Of a stretch of 64,000 nucleotides of DNA, positions 25,654 to 35,108 are shown one piece after another. Made by a program: the position numbers and the translations under genes. The stretch is taken from contig DDGG01000033.1 in the NCBI GenBank assembly GCA_002337525.1, positions 39,581 through 103,580 on the forward strand. Reading direction: 5' to 3'. Source of the DNA: Alphaproteobacteria bacterium UBA1908 (lineage in GTDB: Bacteria; Pseudomonadota; Alphaproteobacteria; Caedimonadales; UBA1908). The stretch's first letter is position 1, and the number at the start of each line of letters is the position of its first letter. The notes beneath the pieces were generated by a model. The model saw nothing but the letters and a program-made list of their open reading frames with translations. It was not told the DNA's origin and searched no databases.

Positions 25654-26613
25654 TCATTGAGACAGAGCCTCTGGTGTTGAGGGTAAAGAAGTGTCTCCAA
25701 GACCCAAAATCGGGTTGTTTTCCAAAAAAGAAGCTATAGAATCAAGAGCTCCCATCTCGAGTAGTTTTTGACGTAAAGCCTTTTGCCCCCCTGGTGAAAA
25801 AGGTTGCAAAGGAGATCGAATATCAGCCTGACAAAGCCCCATATAGGACAAGCCGTCCTTAACAGGAGCGGGACTTGCCTCAGAAAAAGCAAGCCTGTAC
25901 AGACTGTATAGCTCTGTTTGTAAATCAAGGGCTTCTTCTTTCTTACCTTCTTTCCACAGAAGATGAAGCCTGGCACATAGGCCTGGCACCAAATTCCCAA
26001 TTGTTGAAATACACCCGTGCCCACCCTGTGCCAGAAAAGCCAGAGCTGTTCCATCGTCACCTGATAGCTGAACAAAATCAGGGCCTAGAACCTGACGCAG
26101 GGCCAAAGGGCGAGAGAGTAAATCGGTTGAGTCTTTAACACCCACAATTGTTTCCAGCGCCGCAAGCCTGATCATTGTCTGATCTTCAATCATGGTTCCA
26201 GTACGCCCGGGATGATTATAAACAATAATTGGAAGTTCTATTGCCGCGGCAACAGCCCTAAAATGCTCGTAAATACCATCCTGAGTTGGTTTCACATAAG
26301 GCGGGGTCACTATAAGGAGACCATCAGCCCCAAGATTTTCCGCCTGATGTGCAAGGTCAATAGCCCCGGAAGTCGTCATTGAACTTGCCCCTGCAATGAC
26401 AGGGACACGTTTTCTAACAGTTTTCACAGTAACGTCAATAACACGTGCATGTTCTTCCCGCGTCAGAGAAAAACCTTCCCCCGTACTACCGCAAACAACA
26501 AGCCCTTCTGTCCCTTCTGCAATTTGCCATTCAATGAGACGCTGAAAAGCCTCTACATCAATGGCATCTTCCCTGAAAGGAGTTACAAGAGCGACAAAAG
26601 AGCCGGAAAACAT
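25654..26613 (-). CDS. dapA: 4-Hydroxy-tetrahydrodipicolinate synthase
   Basis: DapA condenses pyruvate with aspartate semialdehyde in lysine and meso-diaminopimelate synthesis, so the cell makes peptidoglycan precursors. The protein has 319 residues, slightly longer than the typical 290. Motifs: GSTGEGFSLT, VYNHPGRTG (catalytic Tyr; His replaces the usual Val/Ile) and VGVKDSTD (Schiff-base Lys). The C-terminus has an extra tail of about 20 residues. It is divergent from slt with a 73-base gap and precedes smpB. Confidence 0.94.
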   Translation of the reverse strand: MFSGSFVALVTPFREDAIDVEAFQRLIEWQIAEGTEGLVVCGSTGEGFSLTREEHARVIDVTVKTVRKRVPVIAGASSMTTSGAIDLAHQAENLGADGLLIVTPPYVKPTQDGIYEHFRAVAAAIELPIIVYNHPGRTGTMIEDQTMIRLAALETIVGVKDSTDLLSRPLALRQVLGPDFVQLSGDDGTALAFLAQGGHGCISTIGNLVPGLCARLHLLWKEGKKEEALDLQTELYSLYRLAFSEASPAPVKDGLSYMGLCQADIRSPLQPFSPGGQKALRQKLLEMGALDSIASFLENNPILGLGDTSLPSTPEALSQ

Positions 26614-26686
26614 TTTACTTCCTTCACAAAACCTTTAAAATCCTGATATTAACATACTGATAGTTAGGGCAAGCAGCAAGATTCAT

Positions 26687-28759
26687 ATGTCAAATCATCG
26701 ATACTTTTTCATTTTTTTGTTTTGCCTCACGACTGTGACACTATCATCTGCAAAATCTTCCTGCTCAAAAGCCCTGGAATCCGCCTTTTCATATACAAAG
26801 CATAAAGCCGCTCAGGAATCTTTCGGGAAACAGAAATGTCCACTGGAAAGACAAATAATCACCTGGCACTTTATGAAAGAAGGGGCCCATGAGGGAGATT
26901 TCAACGCTCATAAGGCTTTTATTGAAAAACATGCTGGTTGGCCATGGATTTTTAAAATTCGTCGAGAGGCCGAAAAACGTTTGGATAAAAAAGATCTGGG
27001 ACCCTCACTTCCTAAATGGTTTAAAGAGGCTGCCCCAAAAACACTAGAGGGCGCCACAGCCCTTATCCGAAGCTATATCCAAACAGACCAAAAGAAAAAA
27101 GCTCGTCAGGCAACAAAGGATTTGTGGGTTACTCTGTCCCTTTCTTCTAAAGAAGAAGCAGTTTTTTTAAAAAGATTCAAGTCAATGCTTAATGAACAGG
27201 ATTATTTTAAACGAGCGCGCTACTGGCTCAGCCAAAATAAGTCGGAACCAGCAAGTAAAGCACTCTCTTCCCTCTCTAGCGTCAGACTAAAAACAGTTAT
27301 CAAAGCCCAAATTGCCCTTCTTAAGAATACAAAAAAAGCTAAAAAACTTTATCAGCATGCGTTAGGTCGCCACCCTCATGATCCAGCTTTAAAATTAAGT
27401 TATCTGCAATGGTTAAGACGCACCAACAATCCATCTGCCCCAAATTATCTGATACGTCACCCGGAAATTGATCGATATGATTGCGAAAGTGCCTGGCAAG
27501 AGAGGCATATTCTTCTGCGACGAGCCCTGGAAAACAATGACTGGAAGCAGGCCTCACAGCTTGTAAAAGGTCATGCACTGACCCAGGGGAGCAACTATGC
27601 CTCTGCCCAATGGCTTAAGGGGTGGCTGATTTTACGACATGATAAAAATCCTCGTGCGGCTTATAAAGTTTTTACCACAACGTATTCAAACGTTGGAACC
27701 CCTATCAGCCAGTCACGCTTCGCCTACTGGTCGGGTGTCGCCAGTGCAGCGTTCGATCCAGATTCAAGCCAGAAATGGTATGCACAGGCAGCCCAATACC
27801 CGGCGACTTTTTACGGTCAAAAAGCGGCCCTAAAACTTGGTCATTCCCATGTTCCTCCTCTTTCTTCCCTAACAGCAAGGCCTGTTACCCTCAGACGCTT
27901 GAAAAAAACCGATCTTTACAAATCAGCCGTCACTTTATCCAGGGCAAATCGCCCCAACCAAGCCCGGACTTTTTTATATATGCTCATGAAATCAACAAGC
28001 AGCAATGAAGAAGAAGACGCCGTTTTGTTTCTGACACAAAAGCTTTCACCAGAGCATCTTGTTGGCCTTGCCAAGGAAGCCTCCCCTTCGCGGAGCCTTT
28101 ACTTTAAAGAATTGTACCCTGTTTTATCATCCCGTCACCAAAAAGCCCTAAAGGCTGTAAACCCTCTTCTTTTGCATGCTGTTATCCGTAAGGAAAGCAT
28201 GTTTGATTCCCGGTTAGTAAGTTGGGCGAACGCCCACGGACTTAGCCAGCTTTTACCAGAAACAGCCAAAGAAATCGCAAAAAAACTGGGCTTACCTTTT
28301 AGCAGGAAAAAGCTTCTGACAGACACAAGCTATAACACACATATAGGGGCAACCTATTTAGCCTCTCGTCTTGAAAAATTTCAGGGTAATATTTATCTGG
28401 GGCTTGTTTCCTATAATGCAGGCATCAAATATGCGTACGATTGGCAAAAAATATTTGGCGATCCTCGTGAGGGCTCTATTGATATTATCGACTGGATCGA
28501 GCAACTTCCTTTCGGCGAGACACGCAACTATATTCAGCGCGTTATGGAAGGGTACAAGGTTTACCAGTGTGTCCATGATAAAAAATGTGCTTCACGCCCC
28601 TGGCCAAAAATGCCTGGAATTCAGAAATTACTTGCACCACAGGACAAGTCAAAAAGCACAGGATCCAGACCATTACCTCGCCCGTCTCTAAAACCAGAAA
28701 TTCCTCACGCTTTTAAAAACCGTCTGCCAAAAAAAACAACCCCCGGGAAAAGGACATGA
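26687..28759 (+). CDS. slt: Soluble lytic murein transglycosylase
   Basis: The protein has 690 residues with an N-terminal signal peptide (YFFIFLFCLTTVTLSSA). A long superhelical (TPR-like) domain spans about 50-460, as in Slt70. The catalytic domain starts near residue 485: Glu 503 in VIRKESMFD, then ANAHGLSQLLPETAKEIA, NTHIGATYLASRL and SYNAG. It cleaves murein between MurNAc and GlcNAc to form anhydro-muropeptides, which AmpG (45938) could import. The basic C-terminal tail (RLPKKTTPGKRT) is an extension. The stop overlaps the start of the DUF4862-like gene by four bases. Confidence 0.93.
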   Translation: MSNHRYFFIFLFCLTTVTLSSAKSSCSKALESAFSYTKHKAAQESFGKQKCPLERQIITWHFMKEGAHEGDFNAHKAFIEKHAGWPWIFKIRREAEKRLDKKDLGPSLPKWFKEAAPKTLEGATALIRSYIQTDQKKKARQATKDLWVTLSLSSKEEAVFLKRFKSMLNEQDYFKRARYWLSQNKSEPASKALSSLSSVRLKTVIKAQIALLKNTKKAKKLYQHALGRHPHDPALKLSYLQWLRRTNNPSAPNYLIRHPEIDRYDCESAWQERHILLRRALENNDWKQASQLVKGHALTQGSNYASAQWLKGWLILRHDKNPRAAYKVFTTTYSNVGTPISQSRFAYWSGVASAAFDPDSSQKWYAQAAQYPATFYGQKAALKLGHSHVPPLSSLTARPVTLRRLKKTDLYKSAVTLSRANRPNQARTFLYMLMKSTSSNEEEDAVLFLTQKLSPEHLVGLAKEASPSRSLYFKELYPVLSSRHQKALKAVNPLLLHAVIRKESMFDSRLVSWANAHGLSQLLPETAKEIAKKLGLPFSRKKLLTDTSYNTHIGATYLASRLEKFQGNIYLGLVSYNAGIKYAYDWQKIFGDPREGSIDIIDWIEQLPFGETRNYIQRVMEGYKVYQCVHDKKCASRPWPKMPGIQKLLAPQDKSKSTGSRPLPRPSLKPEIPHAFKNRLPKKTTPGKRT

Positions 28760-29745
28760 AAAACGAATATTTTGTTTCTGCTTATGCAACGTCGCCTTCT
28801 TCCGGAAAATGGACCCCTTCTGCAGAGACAGTATATTTCCAGGAACTTGCCAAAAAGGCTGACATTAGTGGTATTGAACATCCCTTTTGTATAGAACCTG
28901 AAAAGTACCCCTTGTCCTGGATGATAGATAATATTCCTGAACATTGGTCTATTATTATAACTGCTCTTCCGCTATTCATGAGTGAATCACAAAAAAACCC
29001 TTTTCTGGGCCTTGCTTCTGAACAGGAAAAATCCCGCTGCCAGGCCGTCCAGATCATGGAGAGAATTCTTTGCTATTCAAAAAAGCTTAATCATGCCTTC
29101 GATAGAAAAATAGTCAAAGCCCTTCATTTCCACTCTTTACCCCGCAATGAGATCACCTGCCATCGTGGTAATAAAAAAGCCCTCAGAAAATCACTTTCTG
29201 AAATAAAAAACATGGATTGGCAAGGTATTGCCCTGAACCTCGAACACTGTGATGCTTATATTAACAATCAATGTGGAGACAAACAGTTTCTTCAACTCGA
29301 AGACGAGATTGAGGTCCTTACAGAAATTAATGGATATGGTCTTGTTTTAAACTGGGCTCGATCAGCAATAGAGGGACGTTCTACCCTAACACCTTTACAT
29401 CATATAAAAATAGCAAAACAGGCAGACCTGCTACGTGGTTTCTTTTTCTCCGGGTGCACTGATGCCCCTGAAAGCAGGTATGGTTGTTGGCAGGATACCC
29501 ATATGCCACCGTTTAACCCTCATCAGGGACCTTTCCTAAGTAATAAGAGCCTATTGGGAAAGACAGAGATAAGAGAAGTCCTCCTTGCCCTAAATGATGT
29601 CAAAACCCCAATATACATAGGGATTAAAGTTTCTGACAGACCGCCCTCCAAAAGCGTCCCTTACAAAAGGGATCTTAATCTGAAAACGATAGGAACCATT
29701 AATCACGTTAAAAAGAGCATATTCCCGGATTCACAATCACTCTGA
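28756..29745 (+). CDS. DUF4862-like protein (putative TIM-barrel)
   Basis: The protein has 329 residues. Its ATG overlaps the slt stop (ATGA), so translation is coupled. The N-terminus FVSAYATSP...SGIEHPFC and the alternating hydrophobic/charged segments (ALNLEHCDAY, GLVLNWARSAIEGR, FFFSGCTDAPESRYGCWQDTHMP) resemble the DUF4862 family, which I recall as sugar-isomerase-like TIM barrels of unknown function. His/Glu/Asp residues at strand ends (LEHCD, DTHMP) could bind a metal. Coupling to a lytic transglycosylase suggests a role in cell-wall sugar turnover, by inference only. Confidence 0.6.
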   Translation: MKNEYFVSAYATSPSSGKWTPSAETVYFQELAKKADISGIEHPFCIEPEKYPLSWMIDNIPEHWSIIITALPLFMSESQKNPFLGLASEQEKSRCQAVQIMERILCYSKKLNHAFDRKIVKALHFHSLPRNEITCHRGNKKALRKSLSEIKNMDWQGIALNLEHCDAYINNQCGDKQFLQLEDEIEVLTEINGYGLVLNWARSAIEGRSTLTPLHHIKIAKQADLLRGFFFSGCTDAPESRYGCWQDTHMPPFNPHQGPFLSNKSLLGKTEIREVLLALNDVKTPIYIGIKVSDRPPSKSVPYKRDLNLKTIGTINHVKKSIFPDSQSL

Positions 29746-29823
29746 AGTAAAAAACTCTCCTGAGGAACAAGCACTTAAACCTTATCAAGAGCTCCCTTTA
29801 GAAATCAGAAAGTTCTAATCCAC

Positions 29824-29848
29824 GCCTTTTAGCTTTTTGTGAAAAGGC
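29824..29848. terminator. Hairpin between convergent genes before dnaE end
   Basis: Seven-base arms GCCTTTT (29824-29830) and AAAAGGC (29842-29848) lie in the 214-base gap between the DUF4862-like gene (ends 29745) and dnaE (ends 29960). No long T-run follows. Confidence 0.4.
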
Positions 29849-29959
29849 TAGATAGTAACGTTTTCACTTATTGTCAATATTAAAGACAAAAAATTAGAAA
29901 ACGAGTTTTCATTGATGATCATAACTTTTTAGTAAGGGTGGAAATATTCACAATGCCCC

Positions 29960-32900
29960 TCAAGCAGATTTTGGGAGAAGCTCTATCCCTTCAATCAGTT
30001 TTATGCGCTCCAGTGTTTGGACACCTAAACTCAAACGATGAGGCAATTCCAGAACTAACGCCTCTTTTTCAAAACAAGGCAGAATCAGGCGTAAAGAACT
30101 CTGACCTTTTGGAATTTCATCCAGCAGGGCTTTTAACTCCTTTAAGGCTTCTTCCTGACTAATACGAAGGCTGACTTCATTTTTCATCCTGGCAATGAGC
30201 GTATCAAGCTTCCCGGCAGCCTGAACAGTAAGGCGAAGTGTATCATCCTCAACACGTCCTGTGACCGTTAGATTCAAAAGAACCCCCGGCACCAGCTCCT
30301 CCCGAATCTGGGACAGCATTTCAGAAAACATTGTCACTTCAAACTCTCCAGATGCATCGGAGAATTGAACAAAGGCATATTTATTACCTGATTTACTGAG
30401 ACGTTCTTTTTTAGAAAGGACGACACCCGCAACAGAAACTGATCCAACATCTCCTTTTTCAAAAACACTTTTTAAATCGATTGACCTGGTTAATTTCAAG
30501 GCATCCAGTGCCTCTGAATAAGAATCAAGTGGATGAGCAGATAAATAAAATCCAATGGCCTCAAGCTCTTTATTCAGGCGCTCAAAAGTTGTCCAGGGCT
30601 TAGTTGGTTTCAAAGTAACAGGAAGATCTATGCCGCTTGAATTGGCATCTCCTCCGCCAAAGAGACTAGTCTGGTTACTTTGACGATCTTTTTTAGCTTG
30701 TCCCGCAAGTGAAATTAATTGATCAACAGACGCCATTAACTGGGCACGATTGGGATGCAAGCTATCAAACCCTCCAGCCCCAATTAATTTCTCCAGAAAA
30801 CGCTTGTTCATAACCCTGGTGTCCAGGCGCTTTGCGAAATCAAGAGGACTTTTAAAGGGCCCCGCTTTTTCCCGTTCACGGATAACTTCTTCCGCTGCCG
30901 CAAACCCTACACTCTTGATTCCCGCAAGAGCGTATCGAACCGCCAGTTTCCCCTCACCTGTGTCCTCAACACGAAAATCAGCATAGGATTTATTAACATC
31001 AGGCGGTAAAACCTCTATCCCCATCTTTATTAAATCTTGGCGGAAAAGGCTCAATCTATCTGTATTATTGATATCATACGTCATTGACGCTGCCATGAAA
31101 TCAACTGGATGATTTGCCTTTAAATAAGCCGTTTGATACGCGATAAGGGCATAAGGTGTCGAGTGACATTTGTTGAAACCATACCCCGCAAACTTCGCAG
31201 CCTGGTCAAAAACCTGGCGAGCAATATTTTCCTTAACACCATTCTTAAGAGCGCCCTCCATGAAAATTGATCTCTGGGCATCCATTTCACTCTTGATTTT
31301 TTTACCCATTGCACGGCGCAACATGTCTGCACCTCCCAGACTATATCCTGCCATAACCTGGGCAATCTGCATGACCTGTTCCTGATAAACCATAACACCG
31401 TATGTTTCCTTTAGAATCTCTTCTAAAAGAGGATGAAGGAAGTTAACTTCCTCTTCTCCGTGTTTACACGATAAATAACGAGGAATATCGTCCATAGGGC
31501 CTGGACGATAAAGAGCAACCAAGGCGATAATTTCTTCAAATGAGCCTGGTTTCAAACGCTTGATAACATCACGCATTCCGGCGCTTTCAAGCTGGAAGAC
31601 ACCAACAGTATTAACCTCTTTTAAAAACTCAAAGGTTTGATTGTCATCAAGAGGAATTTTCTCCGCATCAACTTCGATGCCCCGCATTTTCAAAAGCTCT
31701 TCAGCTCGCTTGATGACCGTCAACGTTTTCAGACCCAGAAAGTCAAACTTCACCAAGCCTGCCATCTCAACATGTTTCATATGAAACTGGGTCGCTGGCA
31801 TCACTTCTGTCGAGCCCGTGGTGGATTCTTTTGATTGACTAATGGCGGCTTTGTGATCACGGTAAAGAGCGACTATCTCGTCGATAGGTTGCCCCCCGAT
31901 CACAATGCCTGCCGCGTGTGTTGAAGCATGACGATAAAGGCCTTCTAATTTTACTGCAATATCCAGCAAGGTCTTAATATCCGAATCATTCTCGGCCTTT
32001 AACAAAATTTCCGGTTCCTGAATCAGGGCTTCTTTTAGCGTCACAGGATTAGCCGGATTATTCGGAATCAATTTTGAAATTTCATCAACTTTTCCATACG
32101 GCATCCCCAGGACACGCCCTACATCCTTAACAACTGCTCGGGCCTGGAGCTTTCCAAAGGTGATAATCTGGGCAACATGATCGTTGCCATAGCGCTCACG
32201 CACATAATCAATCACTTCGTCACGCCGTTCCTGACAAAAATCAATATCAAAATCAGGCATTGAAACACGTTCAGGATTCAAAAAGCGCTCAAAAATAAGG
32301 TTAAAGCGTATAGGGTCAACGTTTGTTATTGTCAAAGACCAGGCTACAAGTGACCCAGCCCCGGACCCACGTCCCGGACCCACGGGAATATTTTGGCGTT
32401 TGGCCCACTGAATAAAGTCACCGACAATTAGAAAATAGCCCGAAAAACCCATTTGCTGAATAATACCAAGCTCGTACTCGAGTCGGTCAAAGTATTGCTT
32501 TTTAATCGTTTCTTTTTCACTCTCGGAATGGTCAGGGTGATACACTTCTTCTTGCAAACGTTTTTCAAGACCCTGAATTGCCTGATCCCGAATCTCTTCA
32601 TCTTCCCCCTTGGGCGTTGGAAAAGGAGGTAACATAGGCTCTTTAGGTTCCACCATAAAAGCGCATCGTTTAGCAATCTGAATAGTATTAGCAAGCGCTT
32701 CAGGCAAATCCTCAAAAAGAGAGGCCATTTCCCGGGGAGATTTAAAACGATAATCAGCTGTTAAACGAAAGCGGTCTTCTTCAGATTTATATGCACCCTG
32801 GGCAATACACAACAAAGTATCATGAGCTTCGTACATCTCTTTTGTTGCAAAAAAAGCCTCATTTGTTGCTACAACAGGAATCTCTTCTGCGTAAGCCATT

Positions 32901-33490
32901 TCAAGCAAAACAGGCTCTAACTCTGCTTCAGATGGTTCCCCGAATCGTTCGATTTCAATATAAAATCTGTTTTCAAAAAAATGCCTAAGACGCTTAAAAT
33001 AATCGTGGGCTTCTTTCCTAAACCCTTTTTGAAGGAGCTGAGAAACGCCTCCTCGCCGTCCCCCTGATAAACAAATCAACCCCTCATGGTGCGTTTCAAG
33101 AAGTTGAAAGGGAATATGGGGAAGATAGCGCGGATCCTGTGAATAAACCTCGCTGGCAAGCTTTAGTAAATTCTGATAACCTTTTTGGTTCTGTACGTAT
33201 AAAACAACATGATCAAGAGGAATTTCGCCCTCCCTGGAAAGGGTTTGATATCTTGGATCCTCTTTGTCTGGCTTGACAGATAGCTGACACCCAATGAGAG
33301 GTTGAATTCCCGCCTTTTGTGCTGCCAGAGAAAACTCCATTGCACCAAACAAATTATTTGTATCAGTCACAGCAACAGCCGGCATATTATATTGCTGACA
33401 CAGCTTGATAATGTCAGGAATTTTCAACGCACCTTCAGCTAGAGAAAAAGCCGAATGCGTCCGCAAATGTATAAAGGGAACAGATGTCAT
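29960..33490 (-). CDS. dnaE: DNA polymerase III alpha subunit
   Basis: This is the replicative polymerase. The ATG at 33490 lies six bases after GGAG and gives the family start MTSVPFIHLRTHSAFS; an ATG four codons upstream (33502) is the alternative. The N-terminal PHP domain is present. Polymerase motifs follow: GPGRGSGAGSLVAW (about residues 371-384), PDFDIDFCQERRDEVI with catalytic aspartates near 413-417, and FDFLGLKTLTVI with the third aspartate. A helix-hairpin-helix region (ANRAQL..., IGAGGFDSL) and an OB-fold (VAGVVLSKKERLSKSGNKYAFVQFSDASGEFEV) complete it. Length about 1176 fits DnaE1. Convergent and divergent neighbours indicate a monocistronic gene. Confidence 0.97.
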   Translation of the reverse strand: MTSVPFIHLRTHSAFSLAEGALKIPDIIKLCQQYNMPAVAVTDTNNLFGAMEFSLAAQKAGIQPLIGCQLSVKPDKEDPRYQTLSREGEIPLDHVVLYVQNQKGYQNLLKLASEVYSQDPRYLPHIPFQLLETHHEGLICLSGGRRGGVSQLLQKGFRKEAHDYFKRLRHFFENRFYIEIERFGEPSEAELEPVLLEMAYAEEIPVVATNEAFFATKEMYEAHDTLLCIAQGAYKSEEDRFRLTADYRFKSPREMASLFEDLPEALANTIQIAKRCAFMVEPKEPMLPPFPTPKGEDEEIRDQAIQGLEKRLQEEVYHPDHSESEKETIKKQYFDRLEYELGIIQQMGFSGYFLIVGDFIQWAKRQNIPVGPGRGSGAGSLVAWSLTITNVDPIRFNLIFERFLNPERVSMPDFDIDFCQERRDEVIDYVRERYGNDHVAQIITFGKLQARAVVKDVGRVLGMPYGKVDEISKLIPNNPANPVTLKEALIQEPEILLKAENDSDIKTLLDIAVKLEGLYRHASTHAAGIVIGGQPIDEIVALYRDHKAAISQSKESTTGSTEVMPATQFHMKHVEMAGLVKFDFLGLKTLTVIKRAEELLKMRGIEVDAEKIPLDDNQTFEFLKEVNTVGVFQLESAGMRDVIKRLKPGSFEEIIALVALYRPGPMDDIPRYLSCKHGEEEVNFLHPLLEEILKETYGVMVYQEQVMQIAQVMAGYSLGGADMLRRAMGKKIKSEMDAQRSIFMEGALKNGVKENIARQVFDQAAKFAGYGFNKCHSTPYALIAYQTAYLKANHPVDFMAASMTYDINNTDRLSLFRQDLIKMGIEVLPPDVNKSYADFRVEDTGEGKLAVRYALAGIKSVGFAAAEEVIREREKAGPFKSPLDFAKRLDTRVMNKRFLEKLIGAGGFDSLHPNRAQLMASVDQLISLAGQAKKDRQSNQTSLFGGGDANSSGIDLPVTLKPTKPWTTFERLNKELEAIGFYLSAHPLDSYSEALDALKLTRSIDLKSVFEKGDVGSVSVAGVVLSKKERLSKSGNKYAFVQFSDASGEFEVTMFSEMLSQIREELVPGVLLNLTVTGRVEDDTLRLTVQAAGKLDTLIARMKNEVSLRISQEEALKELKALLDEIPKGQSSLRLILPCFEKEALVLELPHRLSLGVQTLERIKLIEGIELLPKSA

Positions 33491-33690
33491 AGGTCGCTCC
33501 ATTAGCCATAGTGTATCTATAAAAGAGTCTGACTCAAATGAAAAGATGTACTTTTCAAAACTTGCCTTTTTCCAGACATTCCCTTGACTTCTAAAATATA
33601 CTTCCCAAGGTTTCGAGTCCGAACAGAAACGTCGATCAAAAAGTTATCCAGCCTCTACAGCAATGACGGGAAGGAAGGAGATCAAACAAT

Positions 33691-33724
33691 ATATTATTTT
33701 GCGATATCTTTTGTAAAATAATAT
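33691..33724. promoter_or_regulatory. Perfect inverted repeat upstream of the BrnQ gene
   Basis: Arms ATATTATTTT (33691-33700) and AAAATAATAT (33715-33724), with a 14-base centre, lie about 45 bases before the BrnQ start at 33770. This could be an operator or a small hairpin; no known box is recognised. Confidence 0.35.
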
Positions 33725-33769
33725 TTTATCAGTTATAAATGGCCTTATTTTTTCAATATAGCTCTTGTG

Positions 33770-34957
33770 ATGATAAAGAAAAACCTTTGGCACCAGCTTT
33801 CCCTTGCCTTAACCGGTGGATTTGCCATGTTTTCCATGTTTTTTGGATCAGGCAATCTTGTTTTCCCCCTCAGTATCGGGGCAGATTCATATAACTTTTT
33901 TGCTTTTGCAGCCCTGGGGCTTTTTGTCACTGGCATTTTTGTCCCTTTCCTTGGCTTAATCAGTATGGTGTCTGCAGAGGGAGACCGTAAGGGATTCTTC
34001 CGTGAAATTGGTCGCATTCCTGCTTTTTGGTTAACATTTTTGATGCTTGCCATTATGGGTCCTCTAGGTGTGAGTGCTCGTTGCATTATCGTTGCTTTTG
34101 CAGGGATAAAACTTGTTTTCCCTGTGCTTCCAGAAGTCATTTTTTCTTTTGTCTTTTGCCTTGTCACTGGGGCATTATGTTGGAAAAAAGCATATATTGT
34201 TTCCGTTATCGGACGCTATCTAACGCCAATTCTTTTGATCTGTATTTTTTTAATCATCGGGTTTGGAATTATTGGGGCAGAACCTCTCCTTATCTCTGAA
34301 AAGTCACCAGAAACACTTTTTTATCAGGGCCTAAATCAAGGATACCAAACCATGGATTTACTTGCGGCCTTTTTCTTTTCGGCTTCAACTATTCATTTTT
34401 TAAGAAACCAGACTATCCTGGAAAAAAGTTCTCAAAGTCCTTTATTTCTGGCTTTAATAGCCAGCTTTTTTGGCATGACTCTTTTAGCACTTGTCTACGG
34501 AGGCTTTGTTTATTTAGGATCAGCCTATGCCCCTCACTTGGCAGGAGTTCCTCCTGAGCAAATGTTGACAATGATCGCAGGATTAACCCTGGGGCCATAT
34601 GCTTTACCTGTCATGAGCATCACAATTGCTCTGGCATGCCTGACAACACTTATCATTCTGACGACTCTTTTTGCCGATTTCCTTTCAGAAGAAGTCTCGG
34701 ATGGCGTCCTCTCTCGCAAGGTGTCTCTCTTTGTTACCCTGTTTATCAGTTTTCTTGTTTCCCTTGCAGGATTTAGCAAACTTTCAGGGTGGATTGCGAC
34801 AATCCTTCTATTTGCCTATCCTGCATTAATTGCTCTTGCAACAGGAAAAATTATTGAGCGCCTTTTTAAGATAAAACATCTTAGGATTGCCCCTATCTGT
34901 TTTTATTCTACAATGATCATCTACGGTCTTTATAAAATAATTTTGATGATCCTTTAA
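33770..34957 (+). CDS. brnQ: Branched-chain amino acid transport protein, BrnQ/LIVCS family
   Basis: The protein has 395 residues from ATG 33770 (a GTG one codon upstream also fits). It is all hydrophobic with about 12 membrane segments. The signature near the N-terminus, GGFAMFSMFFGSGNLVFPL, is the BrnQ hallmark. LIVCS carriers bring in Leu, Ile and Val with Na+ or H+ at the inner membrane. It is slightly shorter than the E. coli protein. Together with the 3-hydroxyisobutyryl-CoA hydrolase elsewhere in the window, it suggests use of host branched-chain amino acids. The gene appears monocistronic, with a divergent dnaE upstream. Confidence 0.93.
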   Translation: MIKKNLWHQLSLALTGGFAMFSMFFGSGNLVFPLSIGADSYNFFAFAALGLFVTGIFVPFLGLISMVSAEGDRKGFFREIGRIPAFWLTFLMLAIMGPLGVSARCIIVAFAGIKLVFPVLPEVIFSFVFCLVTGALCWKKAYIVSVIGRYLTPILLICIFLIIGFGIIGAEPLLISEKSPETLFYQGLNQGYQTMDLLAAFFFSASTIHFLRNQTILEKSSQSPLFLALIASFFGMTLLALVYGGFVYLGSAYAPHLAGVPPEQMLTMIAGLTLGPYALPVMSITIALACLTTLIILTTLFADFLSEEVSDGVLSRKVSLFVTLFISFLVSLAGFSKLSGWIATILLFAYPALIALATGKIIERLFKIKHLRIAPICFYSTMIIYGLYKIILMIL

Positions 34958-35108
34958 AGGGGGACGCCTTCTTGGAACTGTCTTTTATCAAGAGTTGTCT
35001 CTGAAAACTTTTACAGGAATTCCTTTTTTTTAAAATCTTTTACCTTATTAGGCAATTTTCAAATTTTGTGCTATAGAAAACTATCTATTAATTTTGATCC
35101 GACACAAC

